NCBI GenBank assembly: GCA_050013075.1
Contig: JBEKFZ010000012.1
Location: forward strand, 1-64,000
Reading direction: 5' to 3'
DNA length: 64,000 bases
Source: JBEKIK01 sp050013075
GTDB taxonomy: Bacteria; Planctomycetota; Planctomycetia; Pirellulales; Thermoguttaceae
The position numbers were made by a program, and so were the translations under genes. The notes under the pieces are model-generated. The model had not been told where the DNA came from, made no database searches, and saw only the letters and a program-made list of their open reading frames with translations. Shown here piece after piece: positions 31,169 through 40,647 of this stretch; within the stretch, counting starts at the first letter, position 1, and each line of letters starts with the position of its first letter.

Positions 31169-34100
31169 GTGCATCTGGATCACTTGCCTGGTACGTTCTT
31201 TGGACCATCGAACCTGGTGGAGCTATTGCGCCACCGCGCGCGATGTCAGTCGGACGATATTGCATTCACATATTTGGTCGACGGCGAGAACGAACAAATT
31301 CACTTGACTTACGCGGAACTGGACCGTCAAGCTCGTGCCATAGGCGCTTGGCTGGAAGCCCAGGATTTAGTGGGTGAGCGGGCGTTGCTCTTGTATCCGC
31401 CGGGATTGGAGTTTATTGCCGCCTTTTTCGGGTGTTTATACGGGGGTGTGATCGCGGTGCCAGTCTATCCCCCGCGCCGGAATCGTTCGCTGGAGCGGAT
31501 TCAGGCGATTGCCGACGACGCGGATGCCAAGGTGGCCTTGACCACCGACGCCGTGCTCAGCCGCGTGATGCCCTTGATCGACGAGACTCCGCACCTGAAA
31601 AGTCTGACCTGGCTGGCGACCTGCCGGGTTCCGGCGGAACTGGAAGAAAAATGGGACATGCCCGACGTTCACGGCGATACGTTGGCGTTTTTGCAATACA
31701 CCTCCGGTTCGACGGGCGCGCCCAAGGGGGTTGTCCTGAATCATGCCAATCTGGTTCACAACTCGGCGCTGATTGCCCACGCCTTCGAGCACACCCGCTC
31801 GTGCAAGGGGGTATTCTGGCTTCCCAGTTACCACGACATGGGTCTTATAGGCGGCATTTTGCAGCCGTTGTACGTAGGCCGGCCGAATATTTTGATGTCG
31901 CCGATGAGTTTTTTGCAGAAGCCCTACCGCTGGCTGTCAGCAATATCGCGATTCAGCGGCACGACCAGCGGGGGGCCGAATTTCGCCTACGATCTTTGCG
32001 TCCGCAAAATAACCCCGGAACAACGCAAGACCCTGGACTTAAGCAGTTGGGAAGTGGCTTTCAACGGCGCTGAGCCGATACATGCCGAGACGATCGAAAA
32101 CTTTTGCGCGGCATTCGAGCCTTGCGGATTTCGCCGCGCGGCGTTTTATCCCTGTTTTGGACTGGCCGAGGCTACGCTGATCGTATCTGGTGGATATGCA
32201 TGCAATCCTCCCGTGCTGAGAACCTTTGACGCGGCCTCCCTGGCCCGCGGTCAAGCGCTCGATGCCGACCGGGAAGACGAGGGCGTGAAAACGATGGTGG
32301 GTTGCGGGCATAATTTACCGGACCAGAAGATCGTAATTGCCGATCCGGAGACTATGACCGCTTGTTCTCCGGGGAGAATCGGCGAAATATGGGTTCAGGG
32401 CTCGAGCGTGGCCCAAGGTTATTGGCAGCAGCAGGAGGCCACTAAGACCACTTTCAAAGCCCGATTGAAAGGCACGAGCGAAGGCCCGTTCCTCCGCACC
32501 GGCGATCTGGGATTTTTGCTGGACGGGGAATTATTCATTACCGGGCGCGTGAAGGACCTGATTATCGTCCACGGGGTGAATTATCATCCCCAGGACATCG
32601 AGCGGACGATACAGCACAGCCATCACCGCCTGCGGCCCGATGCCGGGGCGGCCTTTACGGTGGAGGTGGACGGCAAAGAGCAAATAGTGGTGGTTCAAGA
32701 AATCGAACACCGCAAGCAAGGCGATTGGGCCGCGGTTTTCGACGCCATCCGCCGCGAGGTGTCGGCCGAGCACGAGTTGGCCTTGGACGCCATAGTGCTG
32801 ATCAAGGCGGGCAGCATTTCCAAAACTTCCAGCGGCAAGATCCAGCGTCACGCCTGCCGCAACGCATATTTAGCCGGAAGCTTAAGCGAGGTCGCCCGGT
32901 GGAGCGCCCACGGCGATGCAAAGAGCGGAGCGGTTAGCTCCATGTTTGCCGCGGTCGAGGAAGCGGGAGCTGGGCCATCCGCCGGCGGTGAATCCAGGAA
33001 ACGCCCGGTTACCCCGGCTTTCATGATGGCGGCCTCGAAAAACGGCAAGCTCAGCACGGTGGAGAAACGCGTAACCCAAATCGTACTGGAAGAAATCATT
33101 CGCGTGGCCCGCGATCGCGCGCAGGGAATGACCCTGGACTCCCCGATAGTGGAAACCGGCATGGATTCGCTGGAACGGATGGAGATCGTGGCCTCGCTGG
33201 AAGAGCGATTTGGGGGGCGCTTTCCCGAGGAAGTGCTGCCGGAGATGGAAACCGCCCGCCAGGTGGTCGCCGCGGTGATCAAATACCTGGGCAGCGAGCC
33301 GCGGGAGAAAACCGTTCGGCCCGCCGATTGGGAAATCCCGCCCGCTTATTACCGCATCGAGGAATTTCCCGAGTATCTCAGGCTGCGGCAGAATCTGGAT
33401 TTGATGGAACATTCCGGGTTGGGCAATCCGTTTTTTTCCGTCCACGAGGGAATAACCAACAATCGGGCGATGATCGGCGGCAGAGAAGTCATTAGTTTCG
33501 CCAGTTATAATTATATATGTATGTCCGGGGATCCCTCGGTTTCGGCCGCGACCAAAGAGGCCATCGACCGTTTCGGCACCAGCGTTTCTGCCAGCCGGCT
33601 GGTCTCGGGCCAAAAAACAATCCACGTGGAACTGGAAAAGACGATAGCGGATTTCCTGGGAACCGAGAACGCCATTACGCTGTGCGGGGGTCACGCCACG
33701 AATGAATCGGTGATCGGGCATCTTTTTGGCCCGGGCGATCTGATCCTTCACGACGCCCTGGCGCATAACAGCATTATTCAAGGAGCGATCCTTTCCGGGG
33801 CACGGCGCCGGCCGTTTGCCCACAACGACTATCGGGAGACCGATCGATTGCTCACCGAATTCCGGCACGAATATCGCCGCGCGCTTGTGGTCGTCGAAGG
33901 CGTGTACAGCATGGACGGCGACATTCCCGATTTGCCGAGGTTTATCGAGGTCAAAAAACGGCACCAGGCCCTGCTGATGGTCGATGAAGCGCACTCCATG
34001 GGCGTGCTGGGGGCCAGCGGACGAGGGATCGGCGAACACTTCGGCGTCGATCGCCGGGACCTGGAAATCTGGATGGGCACGTTGAGCAAAGCGTTCGGGA

Positions 34101-34588
34101 GCACCGGCGGGTATATCGCCGGGAGCAAAGCGCTTATCGATTATCTGCGTTATACGACACCCGGTTTCGTATTTGCGGCGGGCATCCCGCCGCCGGCCGC
34201 GGCCGCGGCCTTGGCGGCCATTCGATTGCTCATGAAAGAGCCCCAGCGGCTTGTGCGACTACGCGAAAATTCGGCTTTGTTCCTGGATTTGTGCAAACAG
34301 CGCGGATTGAACACCGGCACCAGCAAGGATTCTCCGATAATTCCCATAATCCTGGGCAATTCACTGCACTGTTTGGCGCTTTCCCGGACAATGTTGGCAC
34401 GCGGAGTGGACGTCATGCCCATCCTCCACCCGGCCGTGGAAGAAAGCGCGTCCCGGCTTCGGTTTTTCATCACCTCGCGGCACACCTCGGAAGAACTTCA
34501 TTATGCCGTGGAGGTAATGGCTGAAGAATTGGAAAAAATCAATCCGGCATATTTGCACGGCTTACCCAGTAGTTCACCAGTGTCTTAA
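31169..34588 (+). CDS. Fatty-acyl-AMP ligase / ACP / alpha-oxoamine synthase fusion
   Basis: A 1139-residue three-domain protein starting at GTG 31169. Residues 1-590 form an acyl-AMP ligase of the FAAL type, with the P-loop YTSGSTGAPKGVVLNH near 176 and RTGDLGF and GRVKDLIIV near 450-465. Residues about 630-720 are an acyl carrier domain; GMDSLERMEI places the phosphopantetheine serine at 667. Residues 745-1130 are a PLP enzyme of the KBL/AONS/SPT family, with the cofactor lysine at 974 in GTLSKAFGSTGG. It should activate a fatty acid, load it on the built-in carrier and condense it with an amino acid, as in serine palmitoyltransferase, giving a 3-ketosphinganine-like or aminoketone lipid. 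The substrate is not known. Confidence 0.88.
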   Translation: MHLDHLPGTFFGPSNLVELLRHRARCQSDDIAFTYLVDGENEQIHLTYAELDRQARAIGAWLEAQDLVGERALLLYPPGLEFIAAFFGCLYGGVIAVPVYPPRRNRSLERIQAIADDADAKVALTTDAVLSRVMPLIDETPHLKSLTWLATCRVPAELEEKWDMPDVHGDTLAFLQYTSGSTGAPKGVVLNHANLVHNSALIAHAFEHTRSCKGVFWLPSYHDMGLIGGILQPLYVGRPNILMSPMSFLQKPYRWLSAISRFSGTTSGGPNFAYDLCVRKITPEQRKTLDLSSWEVAFNGAEPIHAETIENFCAAFEPCGFRRAAFYPCFGLAEATLIVSGGYACNPPVLRTFDAASLARGQALDADREDEGVKTMVGCGHNLPDQKIVIADPETMTACSPGRIGEIWVQGSSVAQGYWQQQEATKTTFKARLKGTSEGPFLRTGDLGFLLDGELFITGRVKDLIIVHGVNYHPQDIERTIQHSHHRLRPDAGAAFTVEVDGKEQIVVVQEIEHRKQGDWAAVFDAIRREVSAEHELALDAIVLIKAGSISKTSSGKIQRHACRNAYLAGSLSEVARWSAHGDAKSGAVSSMFAAVEEAGAGPSAGGESRKRPVTPAFMMAASKNGKLSTVEKRVTQIVLEEIIRVARDRAQGMTLDSPIVETGMDSLERMEIVASLEERFGGRFPEEVLPEMETARQVVAAVIKYLGSEPREKTVRPADWEIPPAYYRIEEFPEYLRLRQNLDLMEHSGLGNPFFSVHEGITNNRAMIGGREVISFASYNYICMSGDPSVSAATKEAIDRFGTSVSASRLVSGQKTIHVELEKTIADFLGTENAITLCGGHATNESVIGHLFGPGDLILHDALAHNSIIQGAILSGARRRPFAHNDYRETDRLLTEFRHEYRRALVVVEGVYSMDGDIPDLPRFIEVKKRHQALLMVDEAHSMGVLGASGRGIGEHFGVDRRDLEIWMGTLSKAFGSTGGYIAGSKALIDYLRYTTPGFVFAAGIPPPAAAAALAAIRLLMKEPQRLVRLRENSALFLDLCKQRGLNTGTSKDSPIIPIILGNSLHCLALSRTMLARGVDVMPILHPAVEESASRLRFFITSRHTSEELHYAVEVMAEELEKINPAYLHGLPSSSPVS

Positions 34589-34607
34589 CCATAATGAGAG
34601 GTGCGGG

Positions 34608-34790
34608 TTGCTTACCGAACAAGAAATCACGCGTAATTGGCGGAGCCTATTCCGTAATGCCAAGCTCAGCGAGGAAGTCTTTAGGAACGCGGAGCGACTG
34701 CTGGACAAATTGCGTCCGGAAAGTCCCTTGCGGCATCGGCTGGAAAACGAACTGAAAGAGATGCGCGAAAAAAAGCTCCAGAAGCGCTAG
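34608..34790 (+). CDS. Small charged helical protein
   Basis: A 60-residue, strongly charged, helix-forming protein (SEEVFRNAERLLDKLRPESP, ending EMREKKLQKR). It starts at TTG 34608, supported by GAGAGG about seven to eight bases upstream, and lies 19 bases after the acyl ligase fusion gene, so it is probably co-transcribed. No family was recognised. It may be an accessory to the megasynthase or an unrelated small regulator. Confidence 0.55.
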   Translation: MLTEQEITRNWRSLFRNAKLSEEVFRNAERLLDKLRPESPLRHRLENELKEMREKKLQKR

Positions 34791-34826
34791 GTTCCAGACG
34801 GCCGATTCAATGACCGCGTCGGGCGA

Positions 34827-36035
34827 TTAACGGTTGATGTCGATACCGATCGTCAAGCCGTTTATGAACACGTTATCGCGATTATGATCGCGGAGGATGC
34901 CCATGTAGGTTTGATCGGGGCCGAGCGTGTAATCGATCGTTTCGGAGCCGCGGGCAATGTTGTTCAACCACAGGCCGGACCAGCCTGCGTGGAAGTTCAC
35001 CGAGCGGGTGATCTGGTAACGGGCATCCAGGCGCAATTCGATGCCCGGCGTGAATTCATGGATAAATGCGGTATGGTTTATGAGCGACGGACCCATGTAA
35101 AAAGGTTGGTTTGAATTCACTACGCCGGGAACTATCTGATTAGCGTCTCCGGGAAGGCCGCCAAGTTCGCCGGTCTGCTTGACGTTTTGGCAATTCAAGC
35201 CGGCCAGTGCCCGACCTTCAGTGGAAATCGTCCAACGGCCTTGTTTTTTGAACAATCGCGCGCCTATTTGGCCGGCTATGATGTGGTTTTGCGCTTCGTT
35301 GATCCAATAGGAGTTTTCAAGAGTCTCACTGCCTTGGGCGTTGACCAGGAAGGTATCGTCGAACTCAATATACCGCGGGCCGATAAACCACTCGAAGAAT
35401 CCTCCATTGTGCAATTGATTGGACCGGCAGAGGTAATCAAATTCAATGCCCCACGATGATGTGTCGTTGCGCAACAGTACGTTGCTGAAGTTTACGGGCA
35501 GGCCCAATAAAACAGTAGTACCGCCACTAGTAAATCGGCCATCCAATGGCTTATACGGTACATTGGTTTCGGAAGTCACCTCCGCAAATATCATGTCGAC
35601 ATCGTATGCTGGAACGGACTGGCTCCGCTCGCGCAATTGGTAAATACTTACCATCCAGCCGTGATTATCGCATATGCGTCCGAACTCGAAACGGTTGCCC
35701 AAATCAAAATAGGATTGCAGACCTCCGGTATCAAGTGTGTTGTGCTGTCTAATTTCAGATTCTTCAATAGGGACTCCCTGATTGTAAATATAAGCCTCGC
35801 GTTCAGGCACTTTCTCACTGCCGACGTCCGTGACCCTTGGCGTGGAAATAGTCCAGTATAATATGTCGTAAGTGAAAAAGAAGCCTTCGTTGGGCTGCGT
35901 TCCCCTGCCATAGGAACTGACGTCGGCCGGGGCAAAAAGTTGCGCTCCCTCTAGTCCTTGCCCCGATGCCGAAGCACCCATGAGCAAAATCAACAATCCA
36001 ACGGCCACGTGCAAAAATGTGCGGTTTAGCAACAT
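34827..36035 (-). CDS. BBP7-type outer-membrane beta-barrel protein
   Basis: A 402-residue secreted protein with a signal peptide (HVAVGLLILLMGASASG). The mature part is rich in alternating hydrophobic strands (FFFTYDILYWTI, RFEFGRICDNHGWMVSIYQL, WGIEFDYL, FEWFIGPRYIEF, IELRLDARYQIT, NVFINGLTIGIDI) and matches the BBP7 family (putative beta-barrel porin 7) described mainly in planctomycetes. It should insert in the outer membrane. Its function is unknown. The terminal GIDINR resembles the family's last strand. The 400-base gap upstream holds no clear gene; a palindrome of the GGCGGTTCAACTGCCGCC type lies at about 36362. Confidence 0.8.
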   Translation of the reverse strand: MLLNRTFLHVAVGLLILLMGASASGQGLEGAQLFAPADVSSYGRGTQPNEGFFFTYDILYWTISTPRVTDVGSEKVPEREAYIYNQGVPIEESEIRQHNTLDTGGLQSYFDLGNRFEFGRICDNHGWMVSIYQLRERSQSVPAYDVDMIFAEVTSETNVPYKPLDGRFTSGGTTVLLGLPVNFSNVLLRNDTSSWGIEFDYLCRSNQLHNGGFFEWFIGPRYIEFDDTFLVNAQGSETLENSYWINEAQNHIIAGQIGARLFKKQGRWTISTEGRALAGLNCQNVKQTGELGGLPGDANQIVPGVVNSNQPFYMGPSLINHTAFIHEFTPGIELRLDARYQITRSVNFHAGWSGLWLNNIARGSETIDYTLGPDQTYMGILRDHNRDNVFINGLTIGIDINR

Positions 36036-36434
36036 AGTTTGATCCCACCTCGATATGCGCCCAAAGGAACAGACGCCGGGACGCTCCCGCGCGGAGCGAC
36101 CTTATACCGGTTGTGACGATAATATCGGTCATGCCGGTCGCGGTAGTTGAATAAGAAAGGAAAACCTTGCCGGAAATATCGAGAATAAGTGTTTTAAATA
36201 AACAAATTACGGCAAAATAGGCAAGACGCACAAAAGGTGGGATTATTATGTTTACCTCGCGTACCAGGCGGCCAAACGGGCCATTTGGTCATTGTGGGCC
36301 TATGGTTGGCGCCGTCCCAGGGGATTCGCGGGGGTGATGCCGCGAAGGTTTTTTACGTTGGGGTGGCGGTTCAACTGCCGCCCCAACAATCAACGATTTC
36401 TCAACTGCCGTTCCGACGATTCATTTCAAAGGGA
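36036..36434. other. Non-coding gap with one unexplained open stretch
   Basis: An open plus-strand stretch from about 36211 (GKTHKRWDYYVYLAYQAAKR ...) reads like protein, but it has no start or ribosome-binding site and runs into a palindromic repeat. It may be the remnant of a gene. The rest is featureless apart from the palindrome at about 36360-36388. Confidence 0.3.
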
Positions 36435-37514
36435 TTATAAAGCGGCTTTTTCGGGAGCGGGTTCTTTATTTTTTTCAGGGGCCGGACCCGGCTGGGGCGT
36501 TTTCAGGTCCTGATGCCGCTCGTGTAATTCATTCTCTAGTCTTTCAATGTGCCGCTTCATTTCTTCCAGGCGTTTTTCGATCCGGTTTTCAAGGGGCGGC
36601 AGGTTAATGTTAGGACCCGAGCCAAAAAGCGGTTGCCCGACACGCGGTTCGCCTGAAGGGTTGGGGCCGGGAGGCGTTTGCGATTCAGGCTGCGGGGATG
36701 GAGTAAGCACCTCGGGCATCCAGCGCATTGCCCCAGCCCCAGTGCCCGTTGCCAGACCCAACATGCGGTCGACGTATGGGCGGACTTTTTCAGGCAGTTT
36801 GTCCAAATCTTTTTCGCTGACTTCCCATTTTTCCTCGTCCAACTTGACTACGATATCGGCGGGTTTGTCGCCGGTCTTGGTGATTGAAATCGACATATTG
36901 CCGGGAAGGGGTGGATGGGCCAAAGCGCCGCGGGGCAGAATAACGCCCGGCCTGAAAAATCTGAATTGCATCGGACCCTGCCGGCCGAACCCCGCGCCTG
37001 GTTGGAGCTGCTCGATCCACTTGCGCAAGGCCTCGAAATCGGATTCCGGAGGCTGGGCCGGAAAGTAGACTTCCTCGTGACGCTTGGCCGGCGTGATGGC
37101 GATGGTTTTAGGTTGCCCGTCGCGGATTATTTCCAACTTCATCTCCTTGTCTTTGGCGGCTTCGACGGCTTGCAGCAAATCGGAAACATCGGAGATGTTT
37201 TTACCGTCGGCCTTGAGAAGCACGTCATACTGGACAAGGCCGGCCTTGGCTGCCGGACTATCGGGCGCCACCGCCTCGACTACTATGCCCTGGTGCTCGG
37301 GCAAATGCAGTTGCGCTAGTAATGCCGGAAATGCGGGACGACACTGAATGCCCAGCCAGTATTCGCCGGGCTGAAGCGGATTGGGCGTGGATTGTTCATC
37401 CGCGAGAAGTACGTTATCAAACACGTCGTCTCCCGGAGATGGACCGGCCGCCAGCGCCGATAAAGGAAATAACATCGTCAAGGCCATGCCACAGAGCAAA
37501 AATGTTTTTTTCAT
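36435..37514 (-). CDS. Secreted PDZ-domain protein
   Basis: A 359-residue protein with a signal peptide (TFLLCGMALTMLFPLSALA). One PDZ domain covers about residues 55-140 (YWLGIQCRPAFPALLAQLHL ... VEAVAPDSPAAKAGLVQYDV ... IIRDGQPKTIAITPA). There is no protease domain. A second conserved part lies at about 205-255 (KPADIVVKLDEEKWEVSEKD), then a Pro-rich linker and a final coiled coil (EKRLEEMKRHIERLENELHE). It is the third gene after an ECF sigma factor and its anti-sigma factor on the same strand. It may sense envelope stress or be a target of that sigma factor. Confidence 0.8.
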   Translation of the reverse strand: MKKTFLLCGMALTMLFPLSALAAGPSPGDDVFDNVLLADEQSTPNPLQPGEYWLGIQCRPAFPALLAQLHLPEHQGIVVEAVAPDSPAAKAGLVQYDVLLKADGKNISDVSDLLQAVEAAKDKEMKLEIIRDGQPKTIAITPAKRHEEVYFPAQPPESDFEALRKWIEQLQPGAGFGRQGPMQFRFFRPGVILPRGALAHPPLPGNMSISITKTGDKPADIVVKLDEEKWEVSEKDLDKLPEKVRPYVDRMLGLATGTGAGAMRWMPEVLTPSPQPESQTPPGPNPSGEPRVGQPLFGSGPNINLPPLENRIEKRLEEMKRHIERLENELHERHQDLKTPQPGPAPEKNKEPAPEKAAL

Positions 37515-37551
37515 GATTTACTCCTTTCAAATGATTGATACTCGATCCGAT

Positions 37552-38307
37552 TTAATACGTTGGATTTCCGACATACCGGAGTTCGACTTGATCGACCGGC
37601 ACGACCAGTCGGCGGCCGTCTTTAAGCGGCAAGGGCATCAACTCCTGTTGCGTTTTCACCTTATAGCCGCTGCGTTGCAAGGCCCGCACCACGTTTTCGG
37701 GAATGGGCGATGTCAGGCTTTGCAACCACTGTTGGTCGATGCGCTCGCGCTGGATGGCGGGCAATTGGACCGATTCGCCTGAGTCGGCCGAGCCGGCCGG
37801 GGACAACTTCACCCACTGCCAGGGCGCGGAGGCGTTTTGCGATTGTGCAGACGCTTGGACGACGGCGGTTTGAGAATCGAAAGGATTTGTTGCCGACTGC
37901 CCGGGCGTCTTGCTTGCAATCTGATTGTGACCGGCGGCGCCGAAAACATCGGCGAGACTATTGCCCGAGTGTCGCCACAATATGCCCGCGCCTAAGGCCA
38001 ACAAAAAACACGCGGCCATCGCCACCAGCGTGCCCGGAAGCCCGAAAGGCGACGATCTTCGCCTTGCGGGCAGCGGAACCGGAGCGAGCGCCGATGAACC
38101 TGCCGGCACGCTTTGCCGCAAAGCGCCCAATTCTTTTTTCCAGCACTGGGCTTCCAGGAAGGCCAATGCGCAACGCCGCCATCCGTCCGGTTCCCGGTCC
38201 AGGGAGGCGAGCAGTTCCGTGCGTTGGGATTCGCTTAATTCGCCGTCCACCAGCCGATCGAAGCGGTCATCCGCGTCGTGCGATAAATTGTTGAATGCGG
38301 GGTCCAT
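37552..38307 (-). CDS. Probable membrane anti-sigma factor
   Basis: A 251-residue single-pass membrane protein. The N-terminal cytoplasmic part (DDRFDRLVDGELSESQRTEL) resembles a zinc-less anti-sigma domain. One membrane helix follows (GTLVAMAACFLLALGAGILW, about residues 91-110), then a periplasmic part with low-complexity Ala/Ser stretches and a conserved-looking end (RSGYKVKTQQELMPLPLKDG ... VPVDQVELRYVGNPTY). It lies between the ECF sigma gene (upstream) and the PDZ gene (downstream). Two tandem repeats separate it from the sigma gene. Confidence 0.75.
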   Translation of the reverse strand: MDPAFNNLSHDADDRFDRLVDGELSESQRTELLASLDREPDGWRRCALAFLEAQCWKKELGALRQSVPAGSSALAPVPLPARRRSSPFGLPGTLVAMAACFLLALGAGILWRHSGNSLADVFGAAGHNQIASKTPGQSATNPFDSQTAVVQASAQSQNASAPWQWVKLSPAGSADSGESVQLPAIQRERIDQQWLQSLTSPIPENVVRALQRSGYKVKTQQELMPLPLKDGRRLVVPVDQVELRYVGNPTY

Positions 38308-38315
38308 GGGTAGGG

Positions 38316-38363
38316 TTCAGAATTCAGGGTTCAGGATTCAGGATTCAGGATTCAGGATTCAGG
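38316..38363. repeat. Seven-base tandem array ATTCAGG
   Basis: About seven units of GATTCAG/GGTTCAG just upstream of the anti-sigma gene. Confidence 0.85.
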
Positions 38364-38503
38364 GGTGGTCAGTTTACTGACCACTTTTAACTGATCATTA
38401 TTGAAATCTACATTGCGAAACCGTAAGCAGGATTCAGGGGTGGTCAGTTTACTGACCACTTTTAATTGATCATTATTGAAATCCGCATTGCGAAACCGTA
38501 AGC
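38355..38503. repeat. Tandem 75-bp duplication with GGTCAGTTTACTGACC hairpin
   Basis: Two copies of a 75-base unit, each with the hairpin found upstream of hpnC (38367-38382 and 38442-38457) followed by TGATCATTATTGAAATC and a GCGAAACCGTAAGC palindrome half. Confidence 0.8.
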
Positions 38504-38525
38504 GGTTTCTACAGTTATTTATTAT

Positions 38526-39122
38526 TCAACATTCCGATTCGACAACGTCCAAGGCGGCCAATTCAGTGCGCAGGCGTTGACGTGCCCGATGCAATCGCGC
38601 TTCCACCGCGCTTTCCGTAATGCCTAAATGTTCGGCCAGATCTCGGTAACTCCAATCTTCGGTATATTTTAAAAGTAAAATCTCGGCATCGCGTCGCACC
38701 AGCCGCTTAACGGCCGTGCGGACTTTTTGTCGCCGTTCCTCCGACAGCAGCCAGCCCAAGGGATCCAACTGGCGGTTGTCTTGTTCGCTTGGCCGGTTGC
38801 GTTGGGCAAAACGATCGACCAACTTTCGCTGCCGCCCTAACTTGCGGCGATGCAACAGGGTTTGCGTAACCGCCAGGCGATACAACCAGGCGGCGACTTT
38901 TTTGGGATCGTTTATGGGCGCTTTTTGCCGCACCGCGGCCAACGACACCTCCTGCATAACTTCGTCCACGGCCTGGGGTTCGCCCAACCGCGCGTAAACC
39001 ACAATACGCAACCAGCGATCGTGTTCGGCCAGGACACGCGGCCAATCGATGACGCCTGCCGACGTGCTAATGCCGCAGTGGACCTCAGGCTTTCGGCGAG
39101 GATTGGGCTCGGTCATAGCCAT
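38526..39122 (-). CDS. ECF-type RNA polymerase sigma factor
   Basis: A 198-residue sigma-70 family protein with region 2 (about residues 35-100, RLGEPQAVDEVMQEVSLAAV) and region 4 (about 135-190, LLLKYTEDWSYRDLAEHLGI then TESAVEARLHRARQRLR). There is no region 3 or other domain, so this is an ECF factor. ATG 39122 or 39116 can serve as start. It leads the leftward set sigma / anti-sigma / PDZ, which probably responds to an envelope signal. Confidence 0.88.
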   Translation of the reverse strand: MAMTEPNPRRKPEVHCGISTSAGVIDWPRVLAEHDRWLRIVVYARLGEPQAVDEVMQEVSLAAVRQKAPINDPKKVAAWLYRLAVTQTLLHRRKLGRQRKLVDRFAQRNRPSEQDNRQLDPLGWLLSEERRQKVRTAVKRLVRRDAEILLLKYTEDWSYRDLAEHLGITESAVEARLHRARQRLRTELAALDVVESEC

Positions 39123-39232
39123 AATAGTGGTTTCCGCACGCTGAAGAATCTTGCGGGAGTCTTGTGGAATTGCGTTGCAAGTGGTTATTCTACAATAGGT
39201 TATTACCGCATCATAAAAAATGCTATTCGCCC

Positions 39233-40414
39233 ATGAATAATACGCATCAACCTCTCGATTGGATAGACGAACAACTCGGCACCCTCCAACAGCGGGGACT
39301 GTGCCGCGGCTTGTCCACGCGCCAGGGCGCCCAATCGGTGCGGATCGTGATCGACGGGCAAGAGGCGATCAACTTCGGCTCGAACGATTATCTTTCCCTG
39401 GCGTCCGATCCCCGTTTGACGGCGGCCGTTCAGTCGGCTTTACACCAGTACGGTTGGGGAAGCGGGGCCAGTCCGCTGGTGACCGGACATGCCGAACCGC
39501 ACCGCCGCCTGGAACAACGCCTGGCCGAGTTCGAGGGAACCGAGGCCGCATTGGTTTTCAGTTCTGGATTCGCTGCGAACACAGGCGCCGTGGCGGCGTT
39601 GGCGGCCGTGGGCGACGTGGTGTTTACAGATCGAAAAAATCACGCCAGCCTGATCGACGGGTGCCGGCTTTCGCGGGCCGACGTCCGCACTTATCCCCAT
39701 GCCGACTGCGATATGCTCGAACGTTTGCTGGCAAAGACTTCGATCCACCGCCGCCGCTTGATCGTCAGCGACGGGGTTTTCAGCATGGACGGCGATTTGG
39801 CGCCGCTAAAGGAGTTGGTCGAATTAGCCCAGCGTTATCAAGCCATGCTGTTGGTCGACGAGGCCCATGCAACCGGGGTGTTCGGCCAGCGGGGCAGGGG
39901 AGCGGCCGAGCATTTCGGTTTGGAAGATCGAGTGCACGTGCGCGTGGGAACCTTGAGCAAGGCCCTGGGCTGCATGGGCGGATTCGTGGCCGGAACCCGG
40001 TCGCTTGTCCAGTGGCTGGTGAATCGCGCCCGGCCCTATATTTTTTCCACCGCGATGCCGGCCGCAAACGCCGCGGCGGCCATGGCGGCATTGGACATAG
40101 TTGAAAACGAACCCCGGCGGCGCGTGGAACTGCTGGCCCGGGCCGAGGGTTTTCGCGCTCGGTTGGCCGGTCAAGGATGGAATATCGGGCGCTCGGCAAG
40201 CCAGATCGTTCCCATTATTGTGGGCGAACCGTCGCGCGCCGTTGCGCTTTCGGCGGCTTTGCGGGAACGGGGCTTGTTTGTTCCGGCCATCCGCCCGCCG
40301 ACCGTGCCCGAGGGCGAGTCCTGCCTGCGCATCAGCCTCACCCACGGACATACGGAGGAGATGATTGCAAAATTATTGGAAGTACTGGAAGTACATAAAC
40401 ACAATGAGGTTTAG
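39233..40414 (+). CDS. bioF: 8-amino-7-oxononanoate synthase (BioF) or related alpha-oxoamine synthase
   Basis: A 393-residue PLP enzyme. The substrate-binding FGSNDYLSLASD, the DEAHATGVFG loop (DEAH) and the cofactor lysine in GTLSKALGCMGG are all present. BioF condenses pimeloyl-thioester with alanine in biotin synthesis. The stand-alone length fits BioF, but other family members (KBL, SPT) look alike, and no other biotin gene is nearby. Start ATG 39233; upstream in-frame codons cross the divergent sigma-factor promoter region. It is related in sequence to the C-terminal domain of the fusion protein at 31169. Confidence 0.8.
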   Translation: MNNTHQPLDWIDEQLGTLQQRGLCRGLSTRQGAQSVRIVIDGQEAINFGSNDYLSLASDPRLTAAVQSALHQYGWGSGASPLVTGHAEPHRRLEQRLAEFEGTEAALVFSSGFAANTGAVAALAAVGDVVFTDRKNHASLIDGCRLSRADVRTYPHADCDMLERLLAKTSIHRRRLIVSDGVFSMDGDLAPLKELVELAQRYQAMLLVDEAHATGVFGQRGRGAAEHFGLEDRVHVRVGTLSKALGCMGGFVAGTRSLVQWLVNRARPYIFSTAMPAANAAAAMAALDIVENEPRRRVELLARAEGFRARLAGQGWNIGRSASQIVPIIVGEPSRAVALSAALRERGLFVPAIRPPTVPEGESCLRISLTHGHTEEMIAKLLEVLEVHKHNEV

Positions 40415-40475
40415 CCCCGGCACTTGTGCCGGGAGGATTTTCCACAATACTCGCGGCACAAGTGCCGCGGCTATT
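40415..40475. repeat. Pair of GGCACAAGTGCC hairpins
   Basis: CCCCGGCACTTGTGCCGGG and GCGGCACAAGTGCCGC follow the bioF stop. They may terminate transcription; the same core occurs at about 23326-23337. Confidence 0.65.
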
Positions 40476-40597
40476 GGGTCTAAGAAAAAGAATGTCACAT
40501 GAAAAGTCAGAGCCGGGGCGTGCCGCCCCGGTAATTCCGCACCCGATACGGCCCGGCTCTGAGGCGAAAACGCGACATTCTTTTCCTGAGTATCAAT
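40473..40597. mobile_element. 125-bp MITE-like repeat, copy 1
   Basis: Ends ATTGGGTCTAAGAAAAAGAA and ...TTTTCCTGAGTATCAAT form imperfect inverted repeats of about 24 bases. The interior is a long palindrome (AGTCAGAGCCGGGGCGTG ... CACGGCCCGGCTCTGAGG-like). The other two copies, at 41538-41661 and 60426-60550, are of almost the same length. Confidence 0.75.
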
Positions 40598-40647
40598 AAA
40601 CATAATTATCACCGTCCACCATCCACTACACACTGCCCACTTAAAAA

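Noticed and set aside
32882..34039. A 385-codon minus-strand frame across the acyl ligase fusion
   Set aside because: Antisense shadow of a well-supported PLP domain; composition is His/Arg/Pro-rich, as expected for shadows.
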